Shown: in pieces, positions 48,121 through 56,991 of the stretch
How the letters are laid out: every line of letters begins with the position of its first letter
Numbering within the stretch: the first letter of the stretch is position 1
Source: Bacillota bacterium
GTDB taxonomy: Bacteria; Bacillota; Bacilli; Paenibacillales; Paenibacillaceae
Length of the DNA stretch: 64,000 nt
NCBI GenBank assembly: GCA_023460795.1
Contig: JAEWPC010000049.1
Span: 62,001 to 126,000, forward strand
Direction: 5' to 3'
Position numbers and translations under genes: made by a program
The notes under the pieces: generated by a model
The model's input: only the letters and a program-made list of their open reading frames with translations
Told to the model about the DNA's origin: nothing
Database searches by the model: none

Positions 48121-49821
48121 ATGGCATATGTGGCCAACGCGGCAGAACAATTCGTACAGGGTGTATTATCCTCATTCGGAAGGGTAGGGCGGCTTCGCTC
48201 GATGACGGAGGGACGCGTGGATCTTCTCGTAGTCGGCGGAGGAATTACGGGTGCGGGTATCGCTCTAGATGCAGTATCGCGCGGCTTGTGCGTCGCGCTC
48301 GTCGAGATGCAGGATTATGCGGCAGGCACGTCCAGCCGCTCGACGAAGCTCGTGCACGGCGGACTGCGCTACTTAAAGCAGCTGGAGCTCGGCGTTGTGG
48401 CCGAGGTCGGCAAGGAGAGGGCTATCGTCTACGAGAACGGTCCCCACGTCACGACGCCGGAGTGGATGCTGCTGCCGCTCTATAAAGGTGGAACGTTCGG
48501 GCCTTTCATGACATCGATTGGTCTTCGTGTCTACGACTTCCTCGCAGGCGTGAAGCGGGCGGAGCGCCGCCGGATGCTGAGCGTAGAGGAAACGTTGCGG
48601 AGAGAGCCGCTGCTGCGGCGCGAGGCTTTGCTCGGCAGCGGCTACTACGTCGAGTATCGTACCAATGATGCCCGGCTTACGCTCGAAGTTATGAAGAAGG
48701 CGGCAGAGCTCGGGGCGTTGGCCGTAAACTATGCTGCTGCGGAGTCGTTCCTGTACGAGAATGGCAGGCTTGCCGGAGCCGTTGTTCGTGACCGAGTCGG
48801 CGGCGAGGCTTACGAGGTTCGTGCCGAAGTCGTCGTAAACGCAACGGGTCCGTGGGTCGATGGCCTGCGGGAACTCGATAAGTCGAAGCAGGGCAAAACG
48901 CTGCGTCTGACGAAGGGTATCCATCTTGTGTTCGACCAAGAGCGTTTCCCGTTGCGGCAAGCGATTTACTTCGATACGCCGGACGGGCGAATGATCTTCG
49001 CCATTCCGAGGGATGGCAAGACGTATGTCGGTACGACGGACACCGTCTATGAAGGAGACATTGCGAATCCTCGGATGAGCGAGGAAGACCGTCGTTATCT
49101 GCTAGCAGCCGCGAATGGCATGTTTCTGGTGCTCGGTTTGCGGGAAGAGGATGTCGAATCGAGCTGGGCGGGGCTGCGACCGCTTATCTACCAGGAAGGC
49201 GAATCCCCATCGGATATCTCTCGCAAGGATGAGATATTCGTCTCGGCTTCGGGGCTTGTTTCGATCGCGGGCGGCAAGTTGACCGGCTACCGGCGAATGG
49301 CGGAGAAGGTCGTGGATCGCGTTCTGAACCAGCTGGAGTTTGAGGGCCGCAGCGTGCGGTCGACGCGCAGCCATACGAAGCATCTGCCGATATCCGGAGG
49401 AGACGTCGGAGGTTCGGCGGGGTTCGAAGCGTTCATACGAGTGCAGACATCGGAGGGAGTGGAGTGTGGACTTGGAGCGAGCGAAGCGGAACGACTGGCG
49501 CGGCGATACGGCTCTAACGCGACTCGATTGTTCGCGATTGCCGCTCATTCCGCCCAAGCCTCGTTCGTAAGTCGTTATGGAATTCCGGCAGGTCTGGCTG
49601 CCGAACTCGTCTACGCCGTAACCGAAGAAGGGGCGCTGACGCCGGAAGATTTCTGGATTCGCCGAACGGGACGTCTCCTGTTCGATATCGCGTACGTCCG
49701 TCATTGGCGCGAATCGGTTCATGAGGCGATGCGGGAGCTGTTTCATTGGAATGAAGAGGAGAGCGCTCGCTATCGGGAGGGGTTGGAGCGCGCGCTTAAG
49801 GAGGCCGTGTCCACGCTATAA
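48121..49821 (+). CDS. glpD: Aerobic glycerol-3-phosphate dehydrogenase
   Basis: 566 aa from ATG 48121, eight bases after GGAGG; ATG 48094 in the palindrome is less likely. FAD-binding start DLLVVGGGITGAGIALDAVSRG, then SSRSTKLVHGGLRYLKQ, TGPWVDGLREL, and IPRDGKTYVGTTDTVYEGD. Oxidises glycerol 3-phosphate to dihydroxyacetone phosphate at the membrane and passes electrons to menaquinone, which the qox oxidase nearby can reoxidise. Pairs with glpK upstream, separated by the repeat array. Confidence 0.97.
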   Translation: MAYVANAAEQFVQGVLSSFGRVGRLRSMTEGRVDLLVVGGGITGAGIALDAVSRGLCVALVEMQDYAAGTSSRSTKLVHGGLRYLKQLELGVVAEVGKERAIVYENGPHVTTPEWMLLPLYKGGTFGPFMTSIGLRVYDFLAGVKRAERRRMLSVEETLRREPLLRREALLGSGYYVEYRTNDARLTLEVMKKAAELGALAVNYAAAESFLYENGRLAGAVVRDRVGGEAYEVRAEVVVNATGPWVDGLRELDKSKQGKTLRLTKGIHLVFDQERFPLRQAIYFDTPDGRMIFAIPRDGKTYVGTTDTVYEGDIANPRMSEEDRRYLLAAANGMFLVLGLREEDVESSWAGLRPLIYQEGESPSDISRKDEIFVSASGLVSIAGGKLTGYRRMAEKVVDRVLNQLEFEGRSVRSTRSHTKHLPISGGDVGGSAGFEAFIRVQTSEGVECGLGASEAERLARRYGSNATRLFAIAAHSAQASFVSRYGIPAGLAAELVYAVTEEGALTPEDFWIRRTGRLLFDIAYVRHWRESVHEAMRELFHWNEEESARYREGLERALKEAVSTL

Positions 49822-49885
49822 CAAAGAAGAAAGAGCCGTTACCCGATCGTTCTATGGTCGGGGCGGCCCTAGTTATATATGCGTA

Positions 49886-50359
49886 TCATTCCGATGTTTG
49901 CTGTAACTTGCGGACTTCGGCTTCGACCGTGAACAGGCGATCGTTCAGCACGCGCATCTGGCTGTCGGTTCGTTCGAAACGCTCGGTCGTCTTCTTGTTG
50001 ATCTGGTGGAGGACCGCCACGATGTCTTCGTTCTGCGTATGCTCCATACGATCGAGCTGGGCGCTGAGCTTGTCCACCTTGCCTTCGAGCTTGTCCACCT
50101 TGCCTTCGAGCTTGTCGACCTTACCTTCGAGTACAACGAACTTGCCTTCGAGTACGTCGAACCTGTCTTCGAGCTTGTCCACTTTGCTTTCGAGTACGTC
50201 GAATCTGCCCTCGAGCTTGTCGACTTTGCCTTCGAGTCTGTCGAGCCGCTCGTGTACAGGTGCTAATTCCTTCTGAATGGCGCCAGGTAAAACCTCCTGC
50301 AGCGCTCCGGGTAAAACTTCCTTGAGCGCTTCGCGCATTGCAGCTTTCAAATCTTCCAT
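49886..50359 (-). CDS. Coiled-coil protein of tandem heptads
   Basis: 157 aa from ATG 50359 (GAGGTGAGG upstream; ATG 50365 is the alternative). An N-terminal helical part (MREALKEVLPGALQEVLPG) precedes about nine consecutive heptads of the type LEGKVDK or LEGRFDV, which give an uninterrupted coiled coil from about residue 40 to 105, then a helical tail. At DNA level these are 21-bp repeats, so copy number may vary between strains. No signal peptide or membrane span. Similar small proteins occur in many Paenibacillus-type genomes; function unknown. Confidence 0.78.
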   Translation of the reverse strand: MEDLKAAMREALKEVLPGALQEVLPGAIQKELAPVHERLDRLEGKVDKLEGRFDVLESKVDKLEDRFDVLEGKFVVLEGKVDKLEGKVDKLEGKVDKLSAQLDRMEHTQNEDIVAVLHQINKKTTERFERTDSQMRVLNDRLFTVEAEVRKLQQTSE

Positions 50360-50485
50360 TGGCATACCTCACCTCTAGCGGAGAATGGGGCCTTGGCTTG
50401 GTGTGAATCTAAGTATAGTATAGCGAAAAAGGAAAAGATATGCAAACATATGTTCTCATTTGTCGAATGTAAAGTAGGCAACTTG

Positions 50486-51385
50486 CTAGCCCTCTGACTC
50501 CGCGTACCACGGGTTCAGATGCACCATGACCTCTATGACGTCCGAGTCCGCTTCCATGATCCGCTGCTTGATGATTCGGCTAATATCGTGCCCGTGCTGG
50601 ATCGTAAAGTCGCCGGGAATGCCTACGCGAACGTCGACCGTAATATAGTGGCCGTGCTCGCGGGCGCGGACGCGGTCGATGCGCTTGATCGGTTCGATTC
50701 CGATGATGAGCGCTTCGTACTTGGCCAGCTTCTCCTGCGAGACGTTGCGTTCCATCAGGATGTTGACGGCTTCGTGTCCGATCTCCCAACCGAGCTTCAG
50801 GACGAGCGCGGAGACGATAATTCCCGCGACCGGGTCCCCGTAGACGCCCCAAGACCAGCCGTAGTGCGAGCCCAACAAGCCGATGCCGATGCCGATAACA
50901 GCGGCGAGCGATGCATACACATCGGCTAGATGGTCGTACGCGGTCGCAAGCACGCTCTTGCTGTTGGTCGCTTTGCCGACGCGCAGCGTGTAAATGTACA
51001 GCCCTTGTTTCCATACTAAGGACAAAGCAGCTGCGCCTAGAGCGAGCCAGCTCTCTCCGCCTTCCGGATCGAACAGCGCGGAGATCGACTGCAGCGCAAT
51101 CCAGAGCGCCGCAATGATAAGAACAATGGAGACGAACGCGGACGCGACGACTTCGGCTTTGCCGTGACCATAGGGGTGGTCTTCGTCAGCCGGTTTTTTG
51201 GATACCATGGACGAGGTGAGCGCTGCGATGGTTGCGATGATGTCTCCTGCGTTATGTACGCCGTCCGCGAGCAGAACGGGACTTCCGAGCAGAAGTCCCG
51301 CGGCGACTTTCATGGCGGTTAACACGATGTTGCTGATCAAGCTTATCCAGATTGCCAGTAGTCCCGAATGATGCCTCTCCGCCAC
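50486..51385 (-). CDS. Cation diffusion facilitator (CDF) transporter
   Basis: 299 aa from GTG 51385 with AAGGGG upstream. Six membrane segments, with metal sites ADGVHNAGDIIA in helix 2 and YDHLADVYASL in helix 5, the HPYGHGKAE loop between helices 2 and 3, and a cytoplasmic metal-binding domain at the C-terminus (about 205-295). Exports a divalent metal such as Zn, Fe or Mn against protons; the ion cannot be told from sequence alone. A terminator hairpin in the leader (51421-51461) suggests regulation by read-through. Confidence 0.92.
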   Translation of the reverse strand: MAERHHSGLLAIWISLISNIVLTAMKVAAGLLLGSPVLLADGVHNAGDIIATIAALTSSMVSKKPADEDHPYGHGKAEVVASAFVSIVLIIAALWIALQSISALFDPEGGESWLALGAAALSLVWKQGLYIYTLRVGKATNSKSVLATAYDHLADVYASLAAVIGIGIGLLGSHYGWSWGVYGDPVAGIIVSALVLKLGWEIGHEAVNILMERNVSQEKLAKYEALIIGIEPIKRIDRVRAREHGHYITVDVRVGIPGDFTIQHGHDISRIIKQRIMEADSDVIEVMVHLNPWYAESEG

Positions 51386-51420
51386 AAAGATTGCCCCTTC
51401 TAATAAAGTTTACCCCGCGC

Positions 51421-51461
51421 AAAAAATAAATCAGGCTTTCACCCCCGAGGATGAAAGCCTG
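51421..51461 (-). terminator. Leader terminator upstream of the CDF gene
   Basis: On the minus strand CAGGCTTTCA (51461-51452) pairs with TGAAAGCCTG (51441-51432), followed by ATTTATTTTTT. It lies 36 nt before the CDF start. Upstream, an extended -10 TGATACAAT (minus strand, TACAAT at 51569-51574) gives a leader of about 170 nt containing a GGGTG-GTCGT-CACCC hairpin. No known riboswitch class was recognised. Confidence 0.7.
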
Positions 51462-51698
51462 TCACGTTCCTTATTATTGTTACATAATGAAATAACCTGT
51501 CTTCATATAAATAGACCATGGGTGACGACCACCCTTTCTTCATGCGTCGCTCGTCGTGCATTATTCCTATTGTATCATGCAGACCCCTTCAAAGCGAGTC
51601 GGAATGCCGAGAATCGTGACTGAAAGGCAGGGAAAGCTATGTTATGTCACCAATGTGTTACATTAAGATCACACCATGGTATACCCATGTAATATATA

Positions 51699-51727
51699 TT
51701 GACATAAATATACAACCGCCTTATCAT
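51699..51727 (+). promoter_or_regulatory. Promoter of the ATP-grasp operon
   Basis: TTGACA (51699-51704), 17-bp spacer, TATCAT (51722-51727). It starts a transcript about 30 nt before the ATG at 51765. Apart from this and the CDF leader, 51386-51764 shows no gene. Confidence 0.75.
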
Positions 51728-51764
51728 TACTGTAAAACCCAATCATGGAGGGAGTCGTTCTTGC

Positions 51765-53216
51765 ATGGGGATGACGAACGAAGCTTATCGAACATCGCCT
51801 TCCTCCCGCTTTTACAATGAGATGTACGACGGGGCAAAGGTGCGCGGGCATTATGCCAAAGTCCATCAGACGCTCGCCCGCATGACGGTTGAAGAACGGA
51901 TGGCGCGCCAGCACCAAATGAACGGCAGACTGCTGGAAGAAGGAATCACGTTCACGTTATCCGGCGGCGATAAAGAGGCGCTGGAGCGGACGATCCCGTT
52001 CGACCTCATCCCCCGCATCATTCCTTCGTATGAGTGGGACATCATCGAGCAAGGTACCCGTCAGCGGGTCCGCGCGCTGAACGCTTTTCTGGCCGATATC
52101 TATCATGAGCAATGCATCCTGAAGGATGGGATCGTGCCGCGCCGGATGGTTATGGCCAATCGTTATTTTCGCACGGAGATGATGCGGTTGCCCGTTCCCG
52201 GCCATACATACGTCACGGCTGCCGGGATTGACCTGATTCGCAACGAGCAAGGCGACTACTTCGTCCTCGAAGATAATTTGCGTTCCCCTTCCGGCTTTTC
52301 CTACGTATTCAAAAGCCGTTCGATCATGCAGCACGACTTCCCCGAGCTTTACTTCTCCTACGCCGTTCGCGGCATTGAGCAGACGCTTCACGATTTTCGC
52401 GCATCCCTTCGCAATCTCGCGCTTACGGATAAGAACGAACCGGTCATTGCGTTATTGACGCCAGGCAGTTTTAATTCGGCTTATTTCGAGCACGCCTTCC
52501 TTGCCCAGCAATTAGGTCTTGAGCTCGTGGAGGGACGGGACCTCGTATGCCGGGACAACAAAATCTATATACGCAATCTATCCGGTTACAAAAAAGTAGA
52601 CGTGCTTTACCGCCGTATCGACGACGATTATCTCGACCCGCTTGCGTTCCGGCCGGATTCGCTGCTAGGCGTCGCGGGACTGATGAACGCGTACCGGTTC
52701 GGCAACATCGCCATCGCCAACGCGCCGGGTACGGGAGTCGCCGACGACAAGGCGATCTATACGTTCGTGCCGGAGATGATCCGGTATTACTTGAACGAAC
52801 GTCCGATTCTAAGCAACGTTCCGACTTACCTGATGAGCCGGCAGGACGAACGGGAGCATGTGCTCGAGCGGCTTGAGACGATGGTCGTTAAGGAAACTTC
52901 GCTCTCCGGCGGCTACGGCATGCTCATCGGTCCGTCTTCCACGGAATCTCAGCGGGCGCTATTCGCCGCCAAAATCCGCGCCAACCCCGACAATTACATT
53001 GCCCAGCCTACGATTCAGCTATCCACGGCGCCGATTAGCTTGGAAGGACAAATGGTTCATCGTCATATCGACTTGCGCGTGTTCGCGCTGCAAGACGGTA
53101 ACCAGATTCACGTGCTGCCTGGCGGGTTAACGCGAGTGGCCATGCAAGAAGGCTCGCTTGTCGTGAACTCCTCGCAAGGCGGCGGCTGCAAGGATACATG
53201 GGTCATTGCGGAATGA
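51765..53216 (+). CDS. Circularly permuted ATP-grasp protein
   Basis: 483 aa. Family traits: MYDGAKVRGHYAKVHQTLARM near the start, IPFDLIPRIIPSYEWDIIEQGTRQRVRALN, DNLRSPSGFSYVF, VDVLYRRIDDDYLDPLAF, and the ATP-binding VVKETSLSGGYGMLIGP with HRHIDLRVF. These enzymes are thought to form an amide or peptide bond with ATP, but no substrate is established. GGAGGGAG precedes ATG 51765. First of three co-transcribed genes with an alpha-E protein and a transglutaminase, a widely conserved trio. Confidence 0.93.
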   Translation: MGMTNEAYRTSPSSRFYNEMYDGAKVRGHYAKVHQTLARMTVEERMARQHQMNGRLLEEGITFTLSGGDKEALERTIPFDLIPRIIPSYEWDIIEQGTRQRVRALNAFLADIYHEQCILKDGIVPRRMVMANRYFRTEMMRLPVPGHTYVTAAGIDLIRNEQGDYFVLEDNLRSPSGFSYVFKSRSIMQHDFPELYFSYAVRGIEQTLHDFRASLRNLALTDKNEPVIALLTPGSFNSAYFEHAFLAQQLGLELVEGRDLVCRDNKIYIRNLSGYKKVDVLYRRIDDDYLDPLAFRPDSLLGVAGLMNAYRFGNIAIANAPGTGVADDKAIYTFVPEMIRYYLNERPILSNVPTYLMSRQDEREHVLERLETMVVKETSLSGGYGMLIGPSSTESQRALFAAKIRANPDNYIAQPTIQLSTAPISLEGQMVHRHIDLRVFALQDGNQIHVLPGGLTRVAMQEGSLVVNSSQGGGCKDTWVIAE

Positions 53217-53242
53217 CGAAGTTTAGGAAAGGGGCGCCACCT

Positions 53243-54196
53243 ATGCTGGATCGGATCGCGGAGTCGCTTTTTTGGATCGGCAGATATACGGAGCGGGCGG
53301 AGAATCATGCGCGTTTACTGGACGTCTATTATCACCTTCGGGAAGATAGCCCCAGCGTAGACGAGACGGTATGGCAACGTATCGCGAGCACGCTTGGAGA
53401 CAGCGCAAGCTACGAGGAACGGTACGACTCTTACGTCGAAAGAGACGTGCTGCATTTCTTGACGCTCGATGAAGGGCAGACGAATTCTTTGCTAACTTGC
53501 ATCAGCCAGGCGCGAGACAATATGAGGAAAATTCGCGAGCAACTGCCGGCGGAGCTATGGAACCTCATGAACGGCTTTTACTTATGGCTTAAGGGAGTTC
53601 ATGTGGATGAAATCATACAATCGTCACCGCATCGTTTTTTTCAACGGGTGAAAGAAGGGCTCGCCGCTTTCCAGGGGACGGCGGTATCGATCACGCTGCG
53701 GGATGAGTCGTGGCACATGATGGAAAGCGGCAGATACTTGGAACGCTCGGAGAACGTGCTGCGGCTTCTTCAGTCCGTATCGGAGAAAATGCCGGAATCG
53801 AACAAATCCTCGTACGCCTTCACGCTGGCCGTACTGAAATCCGCCGGAGGTTACGAGGCATTCCGGAAGTTGGACCAGGAAGAATTCTGCATGGAGGGGG
53901 TAGCCCGATTCCTGCTGCTGCAAGAGACGTTCCCTCGATCCGTGCATTTCTCGATCAGCTCCTTCGAGCGGCATCTGAAGTCGATGCGCGCGCATGCGGA
54001 TCAATCCGGTTCGGGGCTCGAGCGCGTCATCCGCATGGCGGGCAAAGCCCGGTCGGAGCTTGGCTGGCTGGATCGCAACGAGATTAACCTGGCGACGCTC
54101 GGCGACATCCTGCAGCAGCTGATGGCGACGAGCAGGCAGCTCGGAGAATCGGTAGCTAAGTACTTTATGTCTCCGGGACGGGAGGTTATCGCATGA
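53243..54196 (+). CDS. Alpha-E domain protein
   Basis: 317 aa from ATG 53243 with AGGAAAGGGG upstream; the frame opens 15 codons earlier inside the preceding gene. All-helical protein starting MLDRIAESLFWIGRYTERAE, the strongest signature of the family, with ESWHMMESGRYLERSENVLRL further on. It is the constant partner of the permuted ATP-grasp protein and probably forms a complex with it. The stop overlaps the next start (ATGA). Confidence 0.93.
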   Translation: MLDRIAESLFWIGRYTERAENHARLLDVYYHLREDSPSVDETVWQRIASTLGDSASYEERYDSYVERDVLHFLTLDEGQTNSLLTCISQARDNMRKIREQLPAELWNLMNGFYLWLKGVHVDEIIQSSPHRFFQRVKEGLAAFQGTAVSITLRDESWHMMESGRYLERSENVLRLLQSVSEKMPESNKSSYAFTLAVLKSAGGYEAFRKLDQEEFCMEGVARFLLLQETFPRSVHFSISSFERHLKSMRAHADQSGSGLERVIRMAGKARSELGWLDRNEINLATLGDILQQLMATSRQLGESVAKYFMSPGREVIA

Positions 54197-55059
54197 AGCT
54201 GGACATTTGCCACGTTACCAAGTATCGCTATGCGGCGCCGGTGACCGACAGCGTCAACGAGATCAGGCTTACGCCGCGGACCGACGAACGCCAAGCGTGT
54301 TATCAGCATCGACTGGCGATCGAACCGAACGTGCAGCTGTTATCGTACGAGGACTTCTTCGGTAATCGCGTGCATACGTTCACGGCGAACCATCCGCATC
54401 GCGAGCTCGTCATTACGTCTTATTCGACGGTCGTAACGCGGGATCGGGACGTCGTCTGGTCGGCGGCTTGGGGGCCGGAGGAATCGTGGCAAAGGCTGCG
54501 GAGCGAGGACTTCATCGATCGGAACGCGGAATATCTCCTGCCGACGCCGTTCTCCACGTTCCATTCGGATGTTCAGGAATACGCGGCGCGCATTCGCGGA
54601 GAAGAGTCCGGCGTATTCGGGTTCGTGCGGAATGCGGCCAGCGCGATATTCGGGGATTTCGAATACAAGCCGTTATCGACCGGCGTTCATACGACGGCCG
54701 ACGAGCTTATCGGCATCGGGTCGGGAGTGTGCCAGGATTTCGCTCATCTCCTCATCGCGGTGTGCAGGCTGAGAGGCGTGCCGGCCCGCTACGTGAGCGG
54801 GTATCACTTCGTCGGAGATCTACAGGGGCGGAACGCGGACTTCGAACAGGCGTCGCACGCCTGGGTAGAAGTTTACGTACCTGGAGTCGGCTGGCAGGGG
54901 ATCGATCCCACGAACAACAATCTGATCGACCGGCGATACGTGAAGCTCGGCCATGGCCGGGATTACAATGACATTGTGCCGGTGAAAGGAATTTATCGCG
55001 GAACCGGGGAGCAAACGCTGCAAGTGACGGTCGACGTGAGATTGGCGGAGGCGGGGTAG
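54193..55059 (+). CDS. Transglutaminase-like protease/transferase
   Basis: 288 aa. N-terminal beta domain (YRYAAPVTDSVNEIRLTPR) typical of the bacterial transglutaminase N-region, then the papain-like catalytic core: GSGVCQDFAHLLIAVCRLRG with the nucleophile Cys, ASHAWVEVYVPGVGW with His, and DPTNN with Asp. It overlaps the alpha-E gene by four bases. In this trio it may remove or move the peptide or amide group that the ATP-grasp enzyme adds (inference from domain chemistry). Confidence 0.92.
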   Translation: MKLDICHVTKYRYAAPVTDSVNEIRLTPRTDERQACYQHRLAIEPNVQLLSYEDFFGNRVHTFTANHPHRELVITSYSTVVTRDRDVVWSAAWGPEESWQRLRSEDFIDRNAEYLLPTPFSTFHSDVQEYAARIRGEESGVFGFVRNAASAIFGDFEYKPLSTGVHTTADELIGIGSGVCQDFAHLLIAVCRLRGVPARYVSGYHFVGDLQGRNADFEQASHAWVEVYVPGVGWQGIDPTNNNLIDRRYVKLGHGRDYNDIVPVKGIYRGTGEQTLQVTVDVRLAEAG

Positions 55060-55080
55060 TGGGTTTTGTCGCAAAATAAA

Positions 55081-55263
55081 GGAACTGTCATCCGCTATTC
55101 CGGCCAATTGCATAAATAAAAAAGAAATAGCGGAACCGGGTTCCGCTATTTCTGCGTGAGGAAGGATTTTTCGAGTTATAAGCGCGAAATTACGGAACTC
55201 AGTTCCGCTACTCGGCAGAAACCGGCGTAGGCACCGAGAATAACGGAACTCAATTCCGCTATT
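55081..55263. repeat. Run of GGAAC-centred palindromes between convergent genes
   Basis: A perfect 31-bp palindrome (arms AGAAATAGCGGAACC, centre G, at 55123-55153) is followed by two degenerate copies: CGGAACT-C-AGTTCCG at 55193-55207 and AATAACGGAACT...TTCCGCTATT at 55239-55263. A rudimentary copy lies at 55081-55100. Spacing is 50-62 bp. They lie between the ends of convergent genes and may end transcription from both sides. Nothing else is seen in 55060-55285. Confidence 0.8.
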
Positions 55264-55285
55264 CAGCCGTAGCCGCAGTACAACC

Positions 55286-55921
55286 TTACCCCTGCTTGAT
55301 CTTCTGGAACGCCTCCAGGAACTGCTTCGCCGGATAAGCGCCGGACAGCGCGTATTTGCCATCCAAGATGAAGAAGGGTACGCCGCTGATGCCGATGTTC
55401 TGCGCGCTCTGCTGGTCGTCCGTAACGGATTCGTTACCCTCGCCGGCGTCCAAGAGGCGCTTCAGCTCCTCCGTGTCGACGCCGAGCTCGTCGCGGGCGA
55501 TCGCGAGCAGCACGTCCAATCGAGCAATGTCTTTGCCGTCTTCGAAGTAGGCTTTCATGACGGCGTCGACCCAGTGCGCTTGGCCCTCTTCCTCTAATAG
55601 CGACGTGATTCGGTGCGCCAATACCGTATTCGGCATGCGGGACACGTCGTCGAATTTGAACGTTACGCCTACCGCAGCTCCCGCGTCAGTCACGCGTTGA
55701 AGCATCGGACGCAGCTTGTCGGCCCCGCCGAACTTTTTCTCCATCGTGCTATTGAACGGCAATCCTTCGGGAGGAAGCGTCGGATCCAGCTGGAACGCAT
55801 GGTAACGGACCGTTACGCTCTCGCCCGTCGCGTTCTCCCACGCCGCGATGGCGTCGTTCATATTCTTTTTGCCGATGCGGCACCAAGGACATACCATATC
55901 GGAATAAACGTCGATTTGCAC
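55286..55921 (-). CDS. DsbA-family (FrnE-like) thiol oxidoreductase
   Basis: 211 aa from GTG 55921, with GAGGTGA upstream; the frame opens 28 codons earlier without a site. Thioredoxin fold with active site CPWC in YSDMVCPWCRIGKK, an alpha-helical insert, and the cis-Pro loop GISGVPFFILDGKYALSGA. No signal peptide, so it is cytoplasmic, as for FrnE-type proteins linked to oxidative stress. Divergent from the aldo/keto reductase gene. Confidence 0.9.
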   Translation of the reverse strand: MQIDVYSDMVCPWCRIGKKNMNDAIAAWENATGESVTVRYHAFQLDPTLPPEGLPFNSTMEKKFGGADKLRPMLQRVTDAGAAVGVTFKFDDVSRMPNTVLAHRITSLLEEEGQAHWVDAVMKAYFEDGKDIARLDVLLAIARDELGVDTEELKRLLDAGEGNESVTDDQQSAQNIGISGVPFFILDGKYALSGAYPAKQFLEAFQKIKQG

Positions 55922-56043
55922 CGTGATCACCTCATTAACGAACGATTTTCCCTTTAGTATGACAGACAACCGAAGAGCGGGCAATGTGTATTGGTTCCGA
56001 TACAATGATAGAATGGAGAAAATGGCATAAGGAGGACAAAGGG

Positions 56044-56871
56044 TTGAAATTAGCGATTGATCAGACGGTCGAGCTTCTGAACGGCGTAAGAATGCCTCAG
56101 CTCGGTCTTGGCGTGTGGCGCACGCCGGAAGGCGATCAGACGGTAACCGCGGTATCCGCCGCCCTGGAAGCGGGCTACCGCGCCATCGATACCGCCGCGC
56201 TTTACGAGAACGAGAACAGCGTCGGAGAAGCGGTCCGTTCGTCCGGCATCCCGCGCGAGGATATTTTCATCACGACGAAAGTGTGGAACACCGAGCAGGG
56301 CTACGACAAGACGATCGCGGCGTTCCACAAGAGCTTAGAGCTGCTACAGATGGACTACGTGGACTTGTATTTGGTTCATTGGCCGGTCAAAGGCAAATAC
56401 AAAGAGACGTATCGCGCGCTGGAGCATTTGTACGAGCAAGGTAAAATCCGCGCGATCGGCGTAAGCAACTTCAACATCCACCACTTAGAAGATTTGATGG
56501 GCGAGTGTCGCATCAAGCCGATGGTGAATCAAGTGGAGCTGCACCCGCTTCTGACGCAGAAGAAGCTGCTGGCGTTCTGCCGCAAGGAAGGCATTCAGCT
56601 GGAATCGTGGCGCCCGCTCATGAACGGCAACCTCGACGTGCCGCTTCTGACGGAGCTGGCGGCAAAGTATGGCAAGACGCCCGCGCAGATCGCGATTCGC
56701 TGGCAGTTGCAGCTCGGCATCGTCACGATTCCGAAATCGGTGCGGCCGGAACGCATTCGCGAGAACGCCGGCGTGTTCGATTTCGCGCTCGAACCGGAGG
56801 ACGTGGTACGTATCGACGCTTTGAACGAGAACCGCCGATTCGGCGCGGATCCGGATAACTTTGATTTCTAA
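56044..56871 (+). CDS. Aldo/keto reductase
   Basis: 275 aa from TTG 56044, eight bases after AAGGAGG; the frame opens at 55984 without a site. TIM-barrel NADPH-dependent reductase: GLGVWRTPEGDQ, catalytic Asp and Tyr in AIDTAALYENENSVG, Lys in ITTKVWN, His in LVHWPV, VSNFNIHHLEDL, and the coenzyme site IPKSVRPERIREN. Close to the YvgN/2,5-diketo-gluconate reductase group that detoxifies aldehydes such as methylglyoxal. Confidence 0.93.
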   Translation: MKLAIDQTVELLNGVRMPQLGLGVWRTPEGDQTVTAVSAALEAGYRAIDTAALYENENSVGEAVRSSGIPREDIFITTKVWNTEQGYDKTIAAFHKSLELLQMDYVDLYLVHWPVKGKYKETYRALEHLYEQGKIRAIGVSNFNIHHLEDLMGECRIKPMVNQVELHPLLTQKKLLAFCRKEGIQLESWRPLMNGNLDVPLLTELAAKYGKTPAQIAIRWQLQLGIVTIPKSVRPERIRENAGVFDFALEPEDVVRIDALNENRRFGADPDNFDF

Positions 56872-56935
56872 CCGCCTTGCTTGGACATACTAACGGGGCT
56901 CTTATAACGTCCGGTGCATTCCGCGCTCGGAGTCC

Positions 56936-56970
56936 TTGACAATCGCAACTGTAACTGATATTATTACAGT
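56936..56970 (+). promoter_or_regulatory. Promoter and operator of the Rrf2 gene
   Basis: TTGACA (56936-56941), 17-bp spacer, TATTAT (56959-56964). A 23-bp dyad with arms ACTGTAA (56948-56954) and TTACAGT (56964-56970) covers the -10. The Rrf2 protein encoded next probably binds here. Confidence 0.82.
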
Positions 56971-56991
56971 AACGATGGGGAGGCGCTCTGC

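Noticed and set aside
47617..48150. 177-codon minus-strand frame across the 50-bp array
   Set aside because: It is open only because the repeat unit lacks stops; the 50-bp period shifts the frame each unit and it overlaps the glpK terminator and glpD start.
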